A stretch of DNA of 64,000 nt from Bryoerythrophyllum caledonicum (taxonomy: Eukaryota > Streptophyta > Bryopsida > Pottiales > Pottiaceae), in contig OZ020520.1 of assembly GCA_963971425.1 (NCBI GenBank), positions 28,923,535 to 28,987,534 on the forward strand, written 5' to 3'. Below are positions 1 through 12,744 of the stretch, in pieces. The stretch's first letter is position 1, and each line of letters opens with the position of its first letter. A program made the position numbers and the translations under genes. A model generated the notes under the pieces. It was not told the DNA's origin, searched no databases, and saw nothing but the letters and a program-made list of their open reading frames with translations.

Positions 1-457
1 TCATTCCTATACATTTAAATATTACACAGTCTCCAATAAAATAAAATAAACAATACAATTGATATAATGGATAAATAGACATTAGTACTAGCTCGTTTTT
101 TACAATATAGTATTTTTTAAAACATGAGGTAGTTATTGTATATATATTTATGCTTTGTTACTTATAAGCAATGAAGACAATTATACAATAATGATAGACA
201 ACGCACTCTAAATAAACTAAGAATTTATATCAATTTTAATATCATTTGAAGAAACATATAATACTTGTAACTTGTTGATATGAAAGAGCCATTTTTATCA
301 TAATATACTATACAAAACAATAATAATACAACAAATATAAAGATTTGTATCCATAAACCTATGAATAATATTAAAGAAAACGAGATATAATTAAAAAAAA
401 ATTGATGAATAACAAACTTATGTATGAACTACAAAGTAATCCTAGCTTCTTAATATT

Positions 458-970
458 CTACTCACATGAAGCACTCTTTTCCCAGTGGGAACCCCTATAT
501 GTGAAACCCTCCTTTTTGCAGCGTTCACAAGTTTCAACTTTATGAAAGATGCCATTGCAACTTGTGTAAAACCTAGATTTTTTCTTCTCCCATGATAAAC
601 CTAGGTTGCACTTAGAACAAAGACACTCCCATGTTGTGGTCTAAAATAAAATTTATATTATGGAAGTATAAACTCTCCTCCGGTTATAAAAACCCTTCTG
701 ATTATAATGTGTGCGTTCTAGAAACCAATCAATGAAACAAAAACCATGATCTGTCATATCAAGATGAGGGAAAGTAGAATAGTTCTCGGTGGTTCCCATA
801 CGTGAAAATGGAGTGTTTCCCATTCTTCCAATATTGAGATCACCACTTTCATATAAATCCAACAGGCTTCAAATTTTGTCAGGAAATAATCCTTTCATAT
901 TCTGAAAGAATTGCTCTGCTACACCATCACTTATAAGCTTCAACTCCTCGGCGGTAGGCAGATCCTTCAT
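458..970 (-). pseudogene. Unrecognised gene relic with Cys-rich zinc-ribbon-like C-terminus
   Basis: Reading leftwards from an ATG at 970, the frame gives a helical acidic stretch (MKDLPTAEELKLISDG), then an in-frame TGA near 870, then an open stretch to 653 that includes GRMGNTPFSRMG. A separate open block at 640-458 encodes about 60 residues with paired cysteines (CLCSKC, TSCNG, CERCKK, SASCE) and ends in TAG. The two blocks would join in phase across a 33-bp gap, but that is too short for a normal plant intron. The cysteine pattern suggests zinc binding; this is inference, and I do not recognise the family. The single stop and the doubtful junction suggest a decaying gene. The ORF at 1249-1719 on the same strand may be its upstream exon. 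Confidence 0.4.
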
Positions 971-1248
971 CTTATCCCCTTGTTCCTCCTAGCTAATACC
1001 TTTCCTTTTCCATTCTTTTTCATTTTTTCTTCTAATCTCATCTTATTCTTAACCTCTTGCTTTGTCCGCTTGGCCAGTGGATGTACATATCTAACACAAG
1101 ATAATACAACCGCATTAATAAAAATATTTGAAATAAATAAATAACATCACATATTAATATTGAAAAGACAAATATTAACTCACCTTCCCAATCCTTGGAC
1201 TATTCTGTATTCAAACTTAACCATTTCTCAAGCAAATTTGTCTTCAGC

Positions 1249-1719
1249 TCAATCAACATATGCTCCATTCTCCCATAGATATTGGGCCTTTTCATTGAGC
1301 CATGCACAGTCTCCCTCCGAGATTCTTTGAGGAATACAAATGCCCACAACTTCATTGTCGTCTAGTAAAATACAATAGCCTATAAGCTCTTGACTTGTCA
1401 CCAAACATTCTTCAAAGTCAAACGAGGTACCGAGACTTTGGTAATCAAAAATCTTCTTTACCTTCGCCACAATCTTCACAGAACTAGGAATGTCCATTCC
1501 CTTGTTTTCAAGTTCTTTTAAAACAATTTTGGCATCATTTCCATACAAAATAACATTCCCTGAAACAACCTCTTCCACCGACGACTTCAACCCCTCCAGA
1601 TCATTCAAATATATGTATGCGTAATGATCGGTTGATAATCCATGATCAATCAAGACCTTCTTATGCTGGTTATCATCATTGTGGTGTGAGACTTGCTTCA
1701 ACAAATTCAAATAGCGCAC
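1249..1719 (-). CDS. Hypothetical protein, possible upstream exon of the 458-970 gene
   Basis: This is an open frame of 156 codons on the minus strand, ending in TAG. The protein is acidic, without membrane segment or signal peptide, and contains motifs such as SFDFEECLVTSQELIGYCILL and ISEGDCAWLNEKAQYLWENG. Its base composition is more gene-like than the very AT-rich flanks. It lies about 280 bp upstream, on the same strand, of the Cys-rich relic at 458-970, so both may belong to one gene split by an intron. I do not recognise a domain and assign no function. Confidence 0.35.
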   Translation of the reverse strand: MRYLNLLKQVSHHNDDNQHKKVLIDHGLSTDHYAYIYLNDLEGLKSSVEEVVSGNVILYGNDAKIVLKELENKGMDIPSSVKIVAKVKKIFDYQSLGTSFDFEECLVTSQELIGYCILLDDNEVVGICIPQRISEGDCAWLNEKAQYLWENGAYVD

Positions 1720-2203
1720 TTATATTTTGCACCATCGAGGTCTTCAGAAACACCCAATCTATTTTTCTTTTTTTCAACATTCAGAACCGTTTATTTGTCT
1801 CCTTATAATAGACCTTCTCCGGAACAAAATTATATTATTTTCGATTAAAATCCTAAAAGCACCTCATATTTTACCAAAATAAAGTAAAAAAAATCAAAAT
1901 CAACTTCAAACAAAATACAACAAAATAATTATCACAAATGAATAAACAAATAAAAAATACTAAAGTTAGAATTAAAAGTATAAGCATTTTAATAAAAATC
2001 CTACATACAGCAGAACTTCAACATACACATTTATAAATTCACAAGAAATTCCACCACCAACAACATTAAACGTACAAATTTTGAAAGAAGCCAAACTCAT
2101 GCCTCTAAAATAAACTTTCAAACATACGACAAGCCTAATCTACAATAAATTCCATAAGTAATGCAGAGTCAAGAATAAAAAAACTCTTATAATGTAAGAA
2201 GAA

Positions 2204-2650
2204 AGAAATGAGGAGTGATCCAATGGAAATACGGATAAGTCCGAATGAATGCACTTGCAACAAAACTCCAAGACCCAAACACTGGCTTCATCAGAGAATT
2301 CGGAGATACAACTACCAAAGGGACCATTGTTCGGATCTCCTCATCGTAAAAATGAATACACTCAACAAAAAACAAAGTTTAGAGCACATTTCAATCGACC
2401 AACACCAATTTTCAACCTAGTTTCCAACCAAGTATACAATGATTTTTATGAGTAAGAGGGAAGAAATGAGGAGAGGTCCAACGGAAATACAGATATCTCC
2501 GGATGAATGCACTTGCAACAAAACTCCAAGACCCAAACACTGGCTTCAATAAAGAATCCTGAGATCCAACTATCAAAGGGACCATTGTTTAGATTCCCTC
2601 ATCGCAAAAATCAATACACTCAATTGAAAACAAAATTTCAAAAGTGAATA
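2204..2650. repeat. Tandem duplication, about 190-bp unit, period 258 bp
   Basis: The block starting agaaatgaggag at 2204 recurs at 2462 with about 85% identity. Both copies contain cttgcaacaaaactccaaga and the following stretch to 'caatacactcaa'. Short ORFs through it are not convincing genes. Confidence 0.75.
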
Positions 2651-3419
2651 AGAAGTACCTAAACTCATATATAAATTTCAGTAAAAATTACTTTATAGGT
2701 TGCAAAACAACTTTAGAGGCTCGATTTAGAATACTTACAAAAATATAATTGCCAATGTTGTAAAGCTTTGTTCCCTCAATTTCTAAACTTGGGCAGATAT
2801 CTAAATTTTTTATTAGTAATGGTAAACTCTAAGCCCTCGGATATGAACCTTACTATACAAATAAATTGTACACAACAACATCCTAGGCTAGGGAACGTGA
2901 ACCCTAAACCTTGTCACTACCAATACTGGACCATAAACCACGCAATCCATAAAAATTCTACATGACAACATGCTAGGCTCGGAAGAATGGCAAGTGAATC
3001 GGCCTCTACCAATTCCAATGCAAACCACACAATAGTATACACATAGGAATTGAAATGAAGAGGGGGTAGATGCTTGCGTACCCCATCCATGCACACACCT
3101 TTGAATCCTTGAGGGCTGATGTCATATTGTTGAGGTGCTCCCAAGCAATCCGCTTCACCAACTCTTCTTTGCAATATAAATCATTGCTTTCACACCATGC
3201 AACTATCAAATTCGATCCGTTGCAAACAAATGCAATGAAACCATTGATGATTTTGTATGTTCCAGACTTTCAACATGCAAATTTTTTGGGATAATTACGT
3301 TATGCATTCCAAGCAATTGAATCTTTGTATGCAAACGAAGGCAAACAAGCTACTCCTTGGCGCTCAGGGACTAAATTTTGTGAATTCAAGAACAGAGATT
3401 GAAATACGAAAAGTTCAAT

Positions 3420-4055
3420 ATCAGGCTTACACATATCGCATGTTGCCCATGCATCAAATTTCTCATGAAAGGAATTTGACTATGCTTACACAACTAGCCT
3501 AGATGCAAAATCTTCATGGTGTTTATGTGTCCAGAGAATTGGTTGACTTGCTTGACATTCTACACTTGACCTACATGTTTCTCTCACTGTTGCAATCGGT
3601 TGTCAAATCCTGAATTTGGTTAGAGAATCTTGTTACGATTGCATTGAGCTTCGACAAAAAATACTGAAATAAATCAGGCTCAGACACACATTGCATATTG
3701 CCCGGGCATCAAAATTCTCATGCATAGAATTTGATTATGCTCATGCAACTGGCGTACATGCAATTTCTTTGTGGTGTTCAAACGCACAGAGAATTGGTTG
3801 TCTTGCTTGACATCACACACACTTAATGGAGCCTAGCTAGATCAAGCCAATCTCACGGGTACTGTAGCTTCTTACCAAATGAGCTTGCGAAGTGGTGAAG
3901 TCCACGATTGTTGTCTGCAATATTGGATTTCGGAGAGAATGGTTTGAACTCAACATGCTTCTCCCACTTTTGCAATCGTTCGTCAGATCTTGAGATCGGT
4001 ATGAGAATCTCATTATGATTGCATGGAGTACTGGCATAAAATACTGAAATAATTA
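3420..4055. repeat. Diverged tandem duplication
   Basis: Two related blocks share caggctyacaca...ttgcccatgcatcaaa, 'cagagaattggttg.cttgcttgacat' (3420-3560 against 3675-3815), and 'tgcaatcg.t.gtca.atc...aaaatactgaaataa' (3590-3672 against 3966-4055). Neither holds a supported gene. Confidence 0.6.
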
Positions 4056-4342
4056 AAGAACCAAGTTAGCTATCAAGGTACATTGTGATCTTGTGTACAT
4101 CAATGTCATAATATTACACGTTCTTTCAAACACGAGAAATCTACGAGAAACAGTAGTAAATAACAATTCACACCTGGTTGACGAATTCCTCCTAGGTTGA
4201 GATGCTAAAAAATGCCCGTCTAGTTCACTCCGGGTTCAGAACCACGTACACACTATTCTACAATACTCTTAGAAATTAGACAACAACCAATGTTTTGCCA
4301 GCTTGAAGCATCTCTACTTGACCAAAGTAGCACCGATCTAGG

Positions 4343-4370
4343 TTTAGGGTTTAGGGTTTAGGGTTTAGGG
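4343..4370 (+). repeat. Interstitial telomere-type repeat (TTTAGGG)4
   Basis: Four perfect TTTAGGG units follow 'ctagg'. TTTAGGG is the usual land-plant telomere unit. Degenerate TTTAGGG-like text also fills 5218-5465 and 44085-44150. Confidence 0.85.
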
Positions 4371-5712
4371 TTACATGTGTGTTCCCGAAAAAGTGACATA
4401 CTTTTTTAGGAATTTTGAAGTGACCTATCCCCCTCCATTGTTGATAGTTGTGATTCCGAAAATGTAAAAACATTTCCCTAATCTTACTCCATTTGGAAGA
4501 TATAGGTGAGTTGACTTTGAATTTTGTGGTTGACTTTTTTGATATTTAAGGAATTTGGTAATTTTGAGATGACGTACATCTCCATTTTAGGGCATTGTGA
4601 ATCTAATGGTGTGTTTAGATTTTCTAATTAAGGCATGGTTTGAATGTTATAGAGGGTTTAATAAATATTTAGGGTGATGTATAAAATCTTCTATTTTTGG
4701 AATTTAGATGTTTTGAAGAGTCGTACCCCCCATTTTTGAGGGTTGTGATCCCAATGGTGTCAAAACATTTCCCAATTCGTTCTTCATTTGGAAGATATAG
4801 AAGGTTTGACTTTTAATATTGCTATTGACTTTGGCGGATAATGACTTTAAAAGTTATTAGTTTTTTAGTTTTGATACGTATACCCCCACTAACTTAGACA
4901 TGAAAAATCCATTGGTGGTGTTGAAATCGTCTAAAATTGCTTGCTAATTAAGATGTGCTTTAATGGACTTTTTATTGACAGTTAGATTGACTTTTTTACG
5001 GGGTTCTTGTTGATGATTTGGTTTTTAATACATCGTAGGTTTGAGTATGAGTGTTTTAAAATGATATTATACTTGATGTTTGAACGTTGTACGAATGAGT
5101 TATTTATGGATGAAGTTTGGTTTTGGTAACTTCATCCATTGATTTTTCGTGCCCTTGATGGATGATAATTAAGTGAGTTACCATTATAAAAAACTATTAA
5201 AAAATTCTAGGACGTGGTGAAGGGTTTAGGATTTAGGATTTAATAATTTAATACTAGAGTTTAGAGTTTAGAGTTTAAGGTATAGATATTTAGTACTTAG
5301 GGTTTTGAGTTTAGTACGTAGGGTTTAGACTTTAGGCTTTAGGATTTAGGTATTTAGTAGGATTTAGGATTTAGGGTTTAGTTATTTAGTATTTAGAGTT
5401 TTGAGTTTAGAGTTTAGGTATTTAGTACTTAAAGTTTGGTATTTAGGGTTTAGGGTTTAGATATTAAGGTTGTAGAATTAATGTATGATGAAGAAATATA
5501 AGGTTTTTAGAAATTGCTGAACAACAAATTATGATAGAAGATATATATTACAATAATATTATAATAGAAAATGTATAGTAATAATAGTATAAATATATAA
5601 ATATATATATATATTTATATATAATGAACAAAAAAATACTTAACCAACAGACCTCACATGGTCTCTCCAATCGGCTCCATAAAGACCTATATAGTGACGA
5701 GCAGCCCCTACT
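4371..5712. repeat. Dispersed repeat R, copy 1 (non-coding arm)
   Basis: This stretch opens with gttacatgtgtgttcccgaa and is matched in order by 10440-11577: the 'aaaagtgacatac' start, the 'gaatgagttat.atggatgaa.tttgg' middle and the end 'acatggtctctccaatcggc'. The decayed coding region at 5829-7492 directly follows copy 1 but is absent after copy 2, so R is probably a mobile element arm. Positions 5218-5465 hold degenerate TTTAGGG-like text. Confidence 0.6.
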
Positions 5713-5828
5713 CGGTCAACATATATATCAATCTTGGGCAAGTACCCACGACCATAGGCGCTCATCAACATCAACCCTGGAACCGTACGCTCTCTCATTG
5801 TACTATGCAAAAACCACTCAGCATACTC

Positions 5829-7492
5829 TTAAAAATCCTGGATAAGTGGGCGAACCTCTGGTGAATCTAACTCAGCACCATCATACGTATACTCTATTTG
5901 CAACTCGTCCAACCGCTCCAACCTCTGCTCTTCAGCGTGAACTGTATGCCTAGCCCACTCTCGTGCGTGTCGGAGGTGATACACCATAAACTTGTCACTC
6001 CATCCAATAGCCAGGCGAGCAAATGTGAGAGCACTCTGTACCTCGACAGATGGCGCATGCTTATCTCTGCCGTGAACTGTAGCTGCGAATGTTGCCACCA
6101 TCTCCTCATTGAGTGTCATAAATCCGACTATGGATAATGCTCTACTGCTAAAAGGCCCTCGCAATGCACCATGAATGCCACTAACGCTAAACAGATCATG
6201 CTCGCTACAAAGCCGACGTCCATCAATCACCATCTCTGTCTGAACAACAATCTCTATCCTGATGCCCAAGAGTCGGCTACTACGCTCATCATTTGTCATA
6301 GTAAACCATTTGTCTAATAAATCATGTAGCTGCTCTTATCTGTTACGTATAATGCGCATAGTACCAAGCATCTAATCTAGCATCTACTTCTGTATCACAA
6401 AGAAAATCTCGTGACACAGTGCCTAATAATCTTGACCCGAGCTATAAGCGGGTCAAAAACAGGCCTGAAATCCACAGATCCATAGTCCTCCTCATTGCAC
6501 ATCTCGTGCACGGTACCCTTTGTAAACCTCCTGGCCCGGCGTTGTGCATCACTGAACTTGAAGAACAACAATCTATTGATACTGTAACGAGTGCCGTAAT
6601 CAAATAGATTATTCTCCACTAGAACAGAAGAACCCATCTTTGCACGATATCGCTGTATAAACCGATCTAGCATTGGCTCCGCTCCTGGAATCTCCCACTT
6701 CATTCCAAATAATGAAACTCGCCATAGCCTGGCGCCCAAGGAATACAGCGCCTGTGACATCGCTAAAATCGGAACATTAACTTGGTTACGTGATAATGTA
6801 GAACTATCAGTAGTCATGGTCAATATCAAGCCAAGTACCTCCCGTAGCGTATCTACTAACTCCACCTTGAATGCATCTCTCTGATCTGTATCACTACCCG
6901 CAAACACCTTGACCACTATAGGATCAGAAATGACATGCAGCCAATCACTGAACTCCGGAAGATCTCGTACCTTCACCCTACGATTAGCCGGACGGGCCAT
7001 GATCCCAAACAAGTCCGGCAAATCCTCGGTAAACATCATAAAACAGGCTGCATCAAGATCCATGTTCACTAGATCATTGACACTCGGAAACTCCGCCTGA
7101 TCTATGTACGGACCAACAATATGAGGAAACTATAGCAGTTCCACTGGAGCTTGTTTGTCAAACGGATACCGATCGTACAAGCGTCTGAGAGTTGGCTCCT
7201 CACAAACTCAAGCAACTGGTGGGTTGTATAAAACATATCGTGGGCGTGAAGACACCGGTCGACACACTGGAGGAACTGGTGGTCGCGTTGGAACTGCTGA
7301 TCGTAGCGTAGCAGCAACAAATAGACTCATGCGAGTAGCTGATAAATCTTCATCCGAGTTGCCGAGATCTACAACGGAGAGTGTATGCCTAGCAGCAATA
7401 GGTGGACGCCTTCGAGCTACAGATGCATCCTCATCTGAGCTGTTGAGATCCACAATAGAGACTGAATGCTTAGCCGACATTCTGAGAAGCCT
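5829..7492 (-). pseudogene. Decayed unrecognised coding region, probably element-borne
   Basis: On the minus strand one frame runs from MSAKHSVSIVDLNSSDED (ATG near 7480) to 6395. It is interrupted only by a TGA at 7210-7208 and a TAG near 7131. Beyond 6395 a further open block (6299-5829, starting MTNDERSSRLLG) follows after a frame change and more stops. The N-terminus is acidic and proline/arginine-rich; the middle is globular (DLPEFSDWLHVISDPIVVKVF, FGMKWEIPGAEPMLDRFIQRY). I recognise no domain. Its position at the end of dispersed repeat R suggests a transposon protein rather than a host gene, but no catalytic triad is visible. Confidence 0.5.
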
Positions 7493-7703
7493 GCGATACA
7501 CAAAGAAAAAATATTAAAAATTATTTATAAACTACACTTCAACATTTTTATTGAACAAATATATTTTTAAAAAACCAAATACCTAAAATAATACTATGGT
7601 CTCTAATTTTCTAATTTTAGCATTAAAAATATAATGTTAAACACATGTGCACCAGATTTTTGAAGTAGAAGAAGAGTAGAAGATGTTAAAAATCTTCCAA
7701 TGC

Positions 7704-8181
7704 AACTATCGAAGGTGAACCTCTGGTTTGAATTTCGGTTCGGCACCTTAATGCCAAATAATTAATTGAAGTGAAAAAATGACATTCGTCATTCAAAATA
7801 ATAATAATGTGATTTTTGGCAAGAAGTCATAGACTACTGTATTTTACCTAAGAAGAAGAAGAAGAACGCCGGTCCCTGAAGGGGCCGGCATGAATAAAGT
7901 ATCTGTTCATTCCACCACTAAGACCATGCCCACCATATTTTACCTACTTTGATGTCTATGGGGATTGAACTCAAGACCTTGGGATTCCAAATCCAAGAGT
8001 TCATGCATGAGAAGCCATGAATGAAGACCTTTTCAAGCCTTAATCCCCTTTTATGTCTCTCAAAGCGACAAAATCTGTAAATATACATTTTCAATAAATT
8101 TGGCATTTTCAAAAAATTATTTTCCGCTTAATTCGGCATGAACTTTTCTAAATATTTAAAGCCAAACTAGAGGTTCACCTA
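7704..8181. mobile_element. MITE-like element with AGGTGAACCTCT terminal inverted repeats
   Basis: The left end reads AGGTGAACCTCTGGTTTG. The right end, reverse-complemented, reads AGGTGAACCTCTAGTTTG, followed by further matching sequence. The 478-bp interior holds a GAA microsatellite near 7849-7865, a small GC hairpin (gccggtccct...ggggccggc) and, on the minus strand, a tRNA-SINE-like B-box string (gagttcaatcccc). No coding capacity. The superfamily is unclear because no clean target duplication is visible. Confidence 0.6.
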
Positions 8182-8189
8182 CGGTATGT

Positions 8190-9880
8190 GCTAAGAAATT
8201 ATTAACAATACACTTCAAGTTTTGCATACATCAAACCCTTCTCATATTCTTTAAATTCAAAAATCCTTACGGTAGATGCAAAGGTTTCCATTTCCTTACC
8301 AAGAATTTTTTTTGGTTAATTTAGATGGACAAAAACTCAAATTTCTATCGAATTTAGAGCCAATTAAAGTTTTGCTACACTATTTGTTATATCTCACACT
8401 AAATTACTGCACTATTTGTATATGTTACAAACAAAAATTGTAACTTTTGAACTGTAAATTAGATTCCTACAATATTATGTCTATGGGAAGCTACTAGAAA
8501 GTTGCGCATTCAATAAAAAATCTCAAAAAATCATGCCTAAATTTGAAAACGTGGTACCCTACCAAAACTCATAATGTCCCCCAAGGGAACATAGGAAATT
8601 TAGGAGTTAATAGTAGTAAAATCCACCATATCTTTCTATTATTTACTCATTAATATCATCAATTATACCAATTCAAAAATGTGATTGAATTTTTTTTGAT
8701 ACTATAACAATCTCTTGTAATCAAACCTTGTAATTTAAATTTTAGGTGAAAATTAGCAAATAAAAACTAGACTTTTAAAAACAACATTTTTAGTATAGAT
8801 TTTGCTGCTTCATCAAATTTTTGGAATTTCAAAAGTTGTATTAGAGTTTTCTTGGAGGTGAAAGGGGATGATCTTGTATCTCACACTACTTTATCATCTT
8901 ATTTCATCGTCTTATTTCATGGTCTTATTTCACCACATGGAGAGAGTGACTAGACTTATAAAAGGTCTGCACCTGCTTGGTATGCTTCTTTTGACTCTTT
9001 AATTTTATTTCTATTTACATAAAGAATGTATTTTGTTCCAGTTCAAGGGTAAACTTTTCATGTCATGTAACTTACAACAAAGTCCGTGTAAGAGAACTAG
9101 ATGTCAACTCTTCAAGAACTTAGGGTACTATGCGGGAGCTTTAGATTGCGTTTAGTAGGGCCTCATAGCATTGATTGCCATGGATTTCACTGGTGCAAAA
9201 ATTGGAGCAAATTTTTTCTCATGCTTTCTTGCCATAAATGTCACCTTGCCTTTCTCTTTTCCCTCCTTCAGAAAGGACTACTAGTAAAACTCTATTATCT
9301 TGACACGTGTAGCGTGATTTAACTCATAAGGCCAATGAACTTTTATGGCCTATAAGAATCTAAGAGTCTTCTAGATCATGAAGAATGACATCTACGCAAT
9401 GGATACATTTCAGCACAAAAAATCTACAAACTCATTTCACAAATATCATTGTAGCTCGCAGATGCTTGCACTGGTTGCCGTGGCAATGGTCTCAATAGAT
9501 GCCCATCTTCCCCCACCTCGAAGTCATGGTCTATTTTTTCCTTCGAGGTCGCTTATAGCCAAAACAACCCATATATGATCGTTCCGCCTTAGAGGGTTAA
9601 ATATAAATGCTTCATTTGATGCCATTAGTTGCTTCATATTTTTTCAACCATTGATGGTTGAACAAATGTTATTAATTCTTTATACTTCACAATACTTTAA
9701 AATAAATGCCGTCAATGGTTGCATGCACCATCCTAAAGCCCTAGTGTAAAGAATATTGGATTTTTCATGCAATTGGTTCCTATGGGATGGATTTTGTGGA
9801 GGTCACTGTGGATGTGCTAGATGGCACAAGGAGGTTCTAGTTTATTACACAAGCCATTTTGTTCCCAGATTTTTTATGTG
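8190..9880. other. AT-rich intergenic stretch, no supported gene
   Basis: Short ORFs here (for example 9101-9322 and 9378-9578) show no domain, intron signal or codon bias. Around 8573-8610 a fragment 'cccccaagggaacataggaaatttaggagttaa' matches the end of repeat family X described at 14027. Confidence 0.6.
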
Positions 9881-9884
9881 AATT

Positions 9885-10294
9885 GGCACTTTCTGAACAT
9901 CCACTCCTTATCCAATTTCTTTGAGTATGCTACACCCTTTCTCAACCACTAGAAATTGGTGTACAAGGAGTTGATATCATGATCAACATGATGATATAAA
10001 ATTTAGACCTTGTGTAGTGCAAAACTTTGACACCAAGTGAAGTCAAAGTCTACTGATCCACTCAACGTAGGGATGAAAATGAACCATTTTCTCCACTTTA
10101 AACACTATAATCTTTCAATCCATGCAGTCAATGTGGATGAAGTTTTGTAAGTATGTTATGCATTGAGTTTTGAATGAGATCCCATGGTTAAAAAAAGAAA
10201 TACGGTTTAATGTTTCCTTCCTTACTCATTGCACTAAAATTAACAGTTTTGAAGCGTTGTTGGTGTCAAAATGTCAAGGAAATTTAGGGGTTAA
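9885..10294 (-). mobile_element. Repeat family X, partial copy ending at TTAA
   Basis: The order of blocks ('aattggtgtacaaggag', 'agaccttgtgtagtgcaaa', 'tttgaagcgttgttggtgtc') is the reverse complement of the copy at 14027-14685. It ends 'ggaaatttaggggTTAA'. Non-coding. Confidence 0.6.
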
Positions 10295-10439
10295 TCTCCT
10301 GAAATCCTAAATTTTCTTGAAAAAAATACATATCCAGAACATGGACTTAGATCACATGTTATCAGAGACTAGAACCTATCGTCTCAATAGCAACGTCCCT
10401 AGACAAAATAGAAAATCTAGAAGAAAGTGGGTTTTAGGG

Positions 10440-11577
10440 TTACATGTGTGTCCACGAAAAAGTGACATACTTTTTTTATCATTTTGAGGTGACCTTACCC
10501 TCCCATTTTTTATGGTTGTGATTCCGAATATGTAATAAAATTTAATTATGCTATCACGGTTTGGGAGATATAGATAGTTTGACTTTCCAAATTTGAGTTG
10601 ACTTTTTTGATTGGTGAGGTATTTGAACTTTTTGAAATGACGTACTCCCCCCGTTATAAGGTATTACAAGTCTATCGGTGTGCTTAGTTTAGTTAAGTAA
10701 TATACGGATTAAAGGTTATTGAGGGTTTTGTTGCTGCGCTAGGTTTAGAATTTAAGGTGTACTATTTATGGAATTTTAATATTTTGAAATAATGCACCCC
10801 TCCATTTTTGAGGGTTGTGATTCCGAAAACGTAATAAAATTTAATTATGCTATCACCGTTTGAAAGATATGATAGGGTTGACTTTTATTGACTTTTTTGG
10901 AGGGTTCACGTTTGTGTTTGGGTTTTTACCATCTTGTAGGGCCGAATGTGCTATTTCCAAATGGTATTACATTTGATGTTTGGACTTTGTATGAATGAGT
11001 TATGGATGGATGAAATTTGGTTTTTGATAACTTCATCCAATGATTTATCATACATATAGTGGAATATTATTAAGTAGGTTACCATTTTGGAATGCCATTT
11101 TAATTCTCTTGGACGTGAACAACTTTATTTAGATGAATTAATGTTTTTTACATGTGTCAATATGGATGGTGTGATATTTGGGTATTTGTATACAAAGTAT
11201 TATTTGTAATTGGAGTAGCGTGTGGTCTAGAGGCTAATGATAGGAGTTCAAAATAATATTGCATTCCTTTATTGGACCTTGTATGAATGAGATAATGATG
11301 GATGAAGTTGTAATATCAAAATTTCATCCATCTATAACATCTACTTTAAGTGTTGGATGAAAAAGTGTAAGATCATTTTGGAAATGGCATGGATGGTAGT
11401 TTAGGATGGTAAATTTTACAAGAACATTGCAACCATGGTGAAAATGTCAAACAAATGAAATGCAAATAATGTATGCATATATATAAGTGTAAATACAAAA
11501 TACAATGCTATCAAATAGAACGGACATGGTCTCTCCAATCGGCTCCGTAAAGGCCTATATAGTGACGAGCAACCCTA
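10440..11577. repeat. Dispersed repeat R, copy 2
   Basis: This copy is collinear with 4371-5712 from 'gttacatgtgtg' through 'gacatggtctctccaatcgg' and 'agtgacgagca'. The coding region found after copy 1 is absent here; a PIF-like MITE follows instead. Confidence 0.6.
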
Positions 11578-11582
11578 TGAGT

Positions 11583-11770
11583 AGAGTTGGCCATGATCAT
11601 GGCCTTTCAACTCTACCTTTGGACTTTCACACTACAAGGACCCAATTTCCACAAATTGTATATTTTAATATTTTTTCCAACTCCAAAACTCGGCCTCTTG
11701 ACATAGTTTGGCCTCTGATGAAGTTTGGTCTTTGGTCTAAGTGTGAATCGCCCCTCAGTACTTGTGCAAG
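11583..11770 (-). mobile_element. PIF/Harbinger-like MITE remnant
   Basis: Positions 11598-11705 are an inverted copy of 13540-13650. The end 'gtgtgaatcgcccc' resembles the PIF terminal repeat of the element at 18149-21510. No ORF. Confidence 0.45.
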
Positions 11771-12189
11771 TCATGTTGGCTGATTTGAGTATGCTACACA
11801 AAAGATGGTATTTTGTCTAACCGGACTATGAAATGCTATAATTAGTTTAGTTTTGAAGAATTTTTCTACTTGGAAAACAACTATCTATACTACTTATATA
11901 GGAGGTCCGGATTGTTGTAATTATAGTTGGTAATTATATTTATCAAGAGTCAAAATTTATAGCATTTATAAACTTAATAATGTAGTTGGTCTAGATTCCA
12001 TCAAATAGGTAAAAGATCCAAGGTTCTTTGGACGCCATTGAAAGGTGAAACTATATATTTCTGATTGACTGCTTTCAACATGCCTTTTTTTGCAATGAAT
12101 TTTGACAAAGTTTGATACGTTGCGTGTCGGGCCTTCTTATTAATAATTCGACATTTATAATTTTGTCCACATCTTAGGTTCATTACAAT

Positions 12190-12740
12190 ATTATTCAACT
12201 TAATCCCTAGGAGCAGCTCCACCAGACAAAAGCAGTCCAAGAAATATTCATGACCTTGCGCGCTTTCCAGGTGGAGTGGTCCATCCGCCGGTTGAACTTG
12301 GCGCCCCGGTCGAGCAGAGGCGCGGGGTTCTTTGCAAGGGCGACCATACATTATCACAGCCCATCATCTCTACTTGGCAATGGACACCTAATGTGAAGTC
12401 ACCATGTTTACTCAAGCAAGCATCCCTGACTGGCCGCTCTCACAAGGTTTGTCTATTCTAGCGTTTGCGTGCAAAGTTGCAGCGTTTACGTGCAGAGGCA
12501 TAGCATTTATTTGGGGTGTTTAATCGGGGTCGCTAGCTTGTGGGACTTCCTACATTCGGCATTGGGATTGATCTCCAAACAATCATGCCAACTGCTCCAC
12601 ACCCCTCCCACGTCTTCTGGCCATCATGGCCGGATTGCCGTCGAGAGTGGAGATGCTCTAAAGGACCACAATATGATTTTGGAAAATGAACTTCAAAACT
12701 ACCATTCATAGGCCAATATATCAAATTTACAAGTAATGAT
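12190..12740. other. Moderately GC-rich stretch, possible gene debris
   Basis: Positions 12190-12460 and 12500-12680 are less AT-rich than their surroundings and contain ORFs of 60-118 codons on both strands (for example 12001-12357 minus). None has a recognisable domain, and no splice-compatible model could be built. I see nothing else here. Confidence 0.3.
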
Positions 12741-12744
12741 GACA

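Noticed and set aside
4343-4370. A true chromosome end
   Set aside because: Only four perfect units, with unique sequence and genes on both sides.
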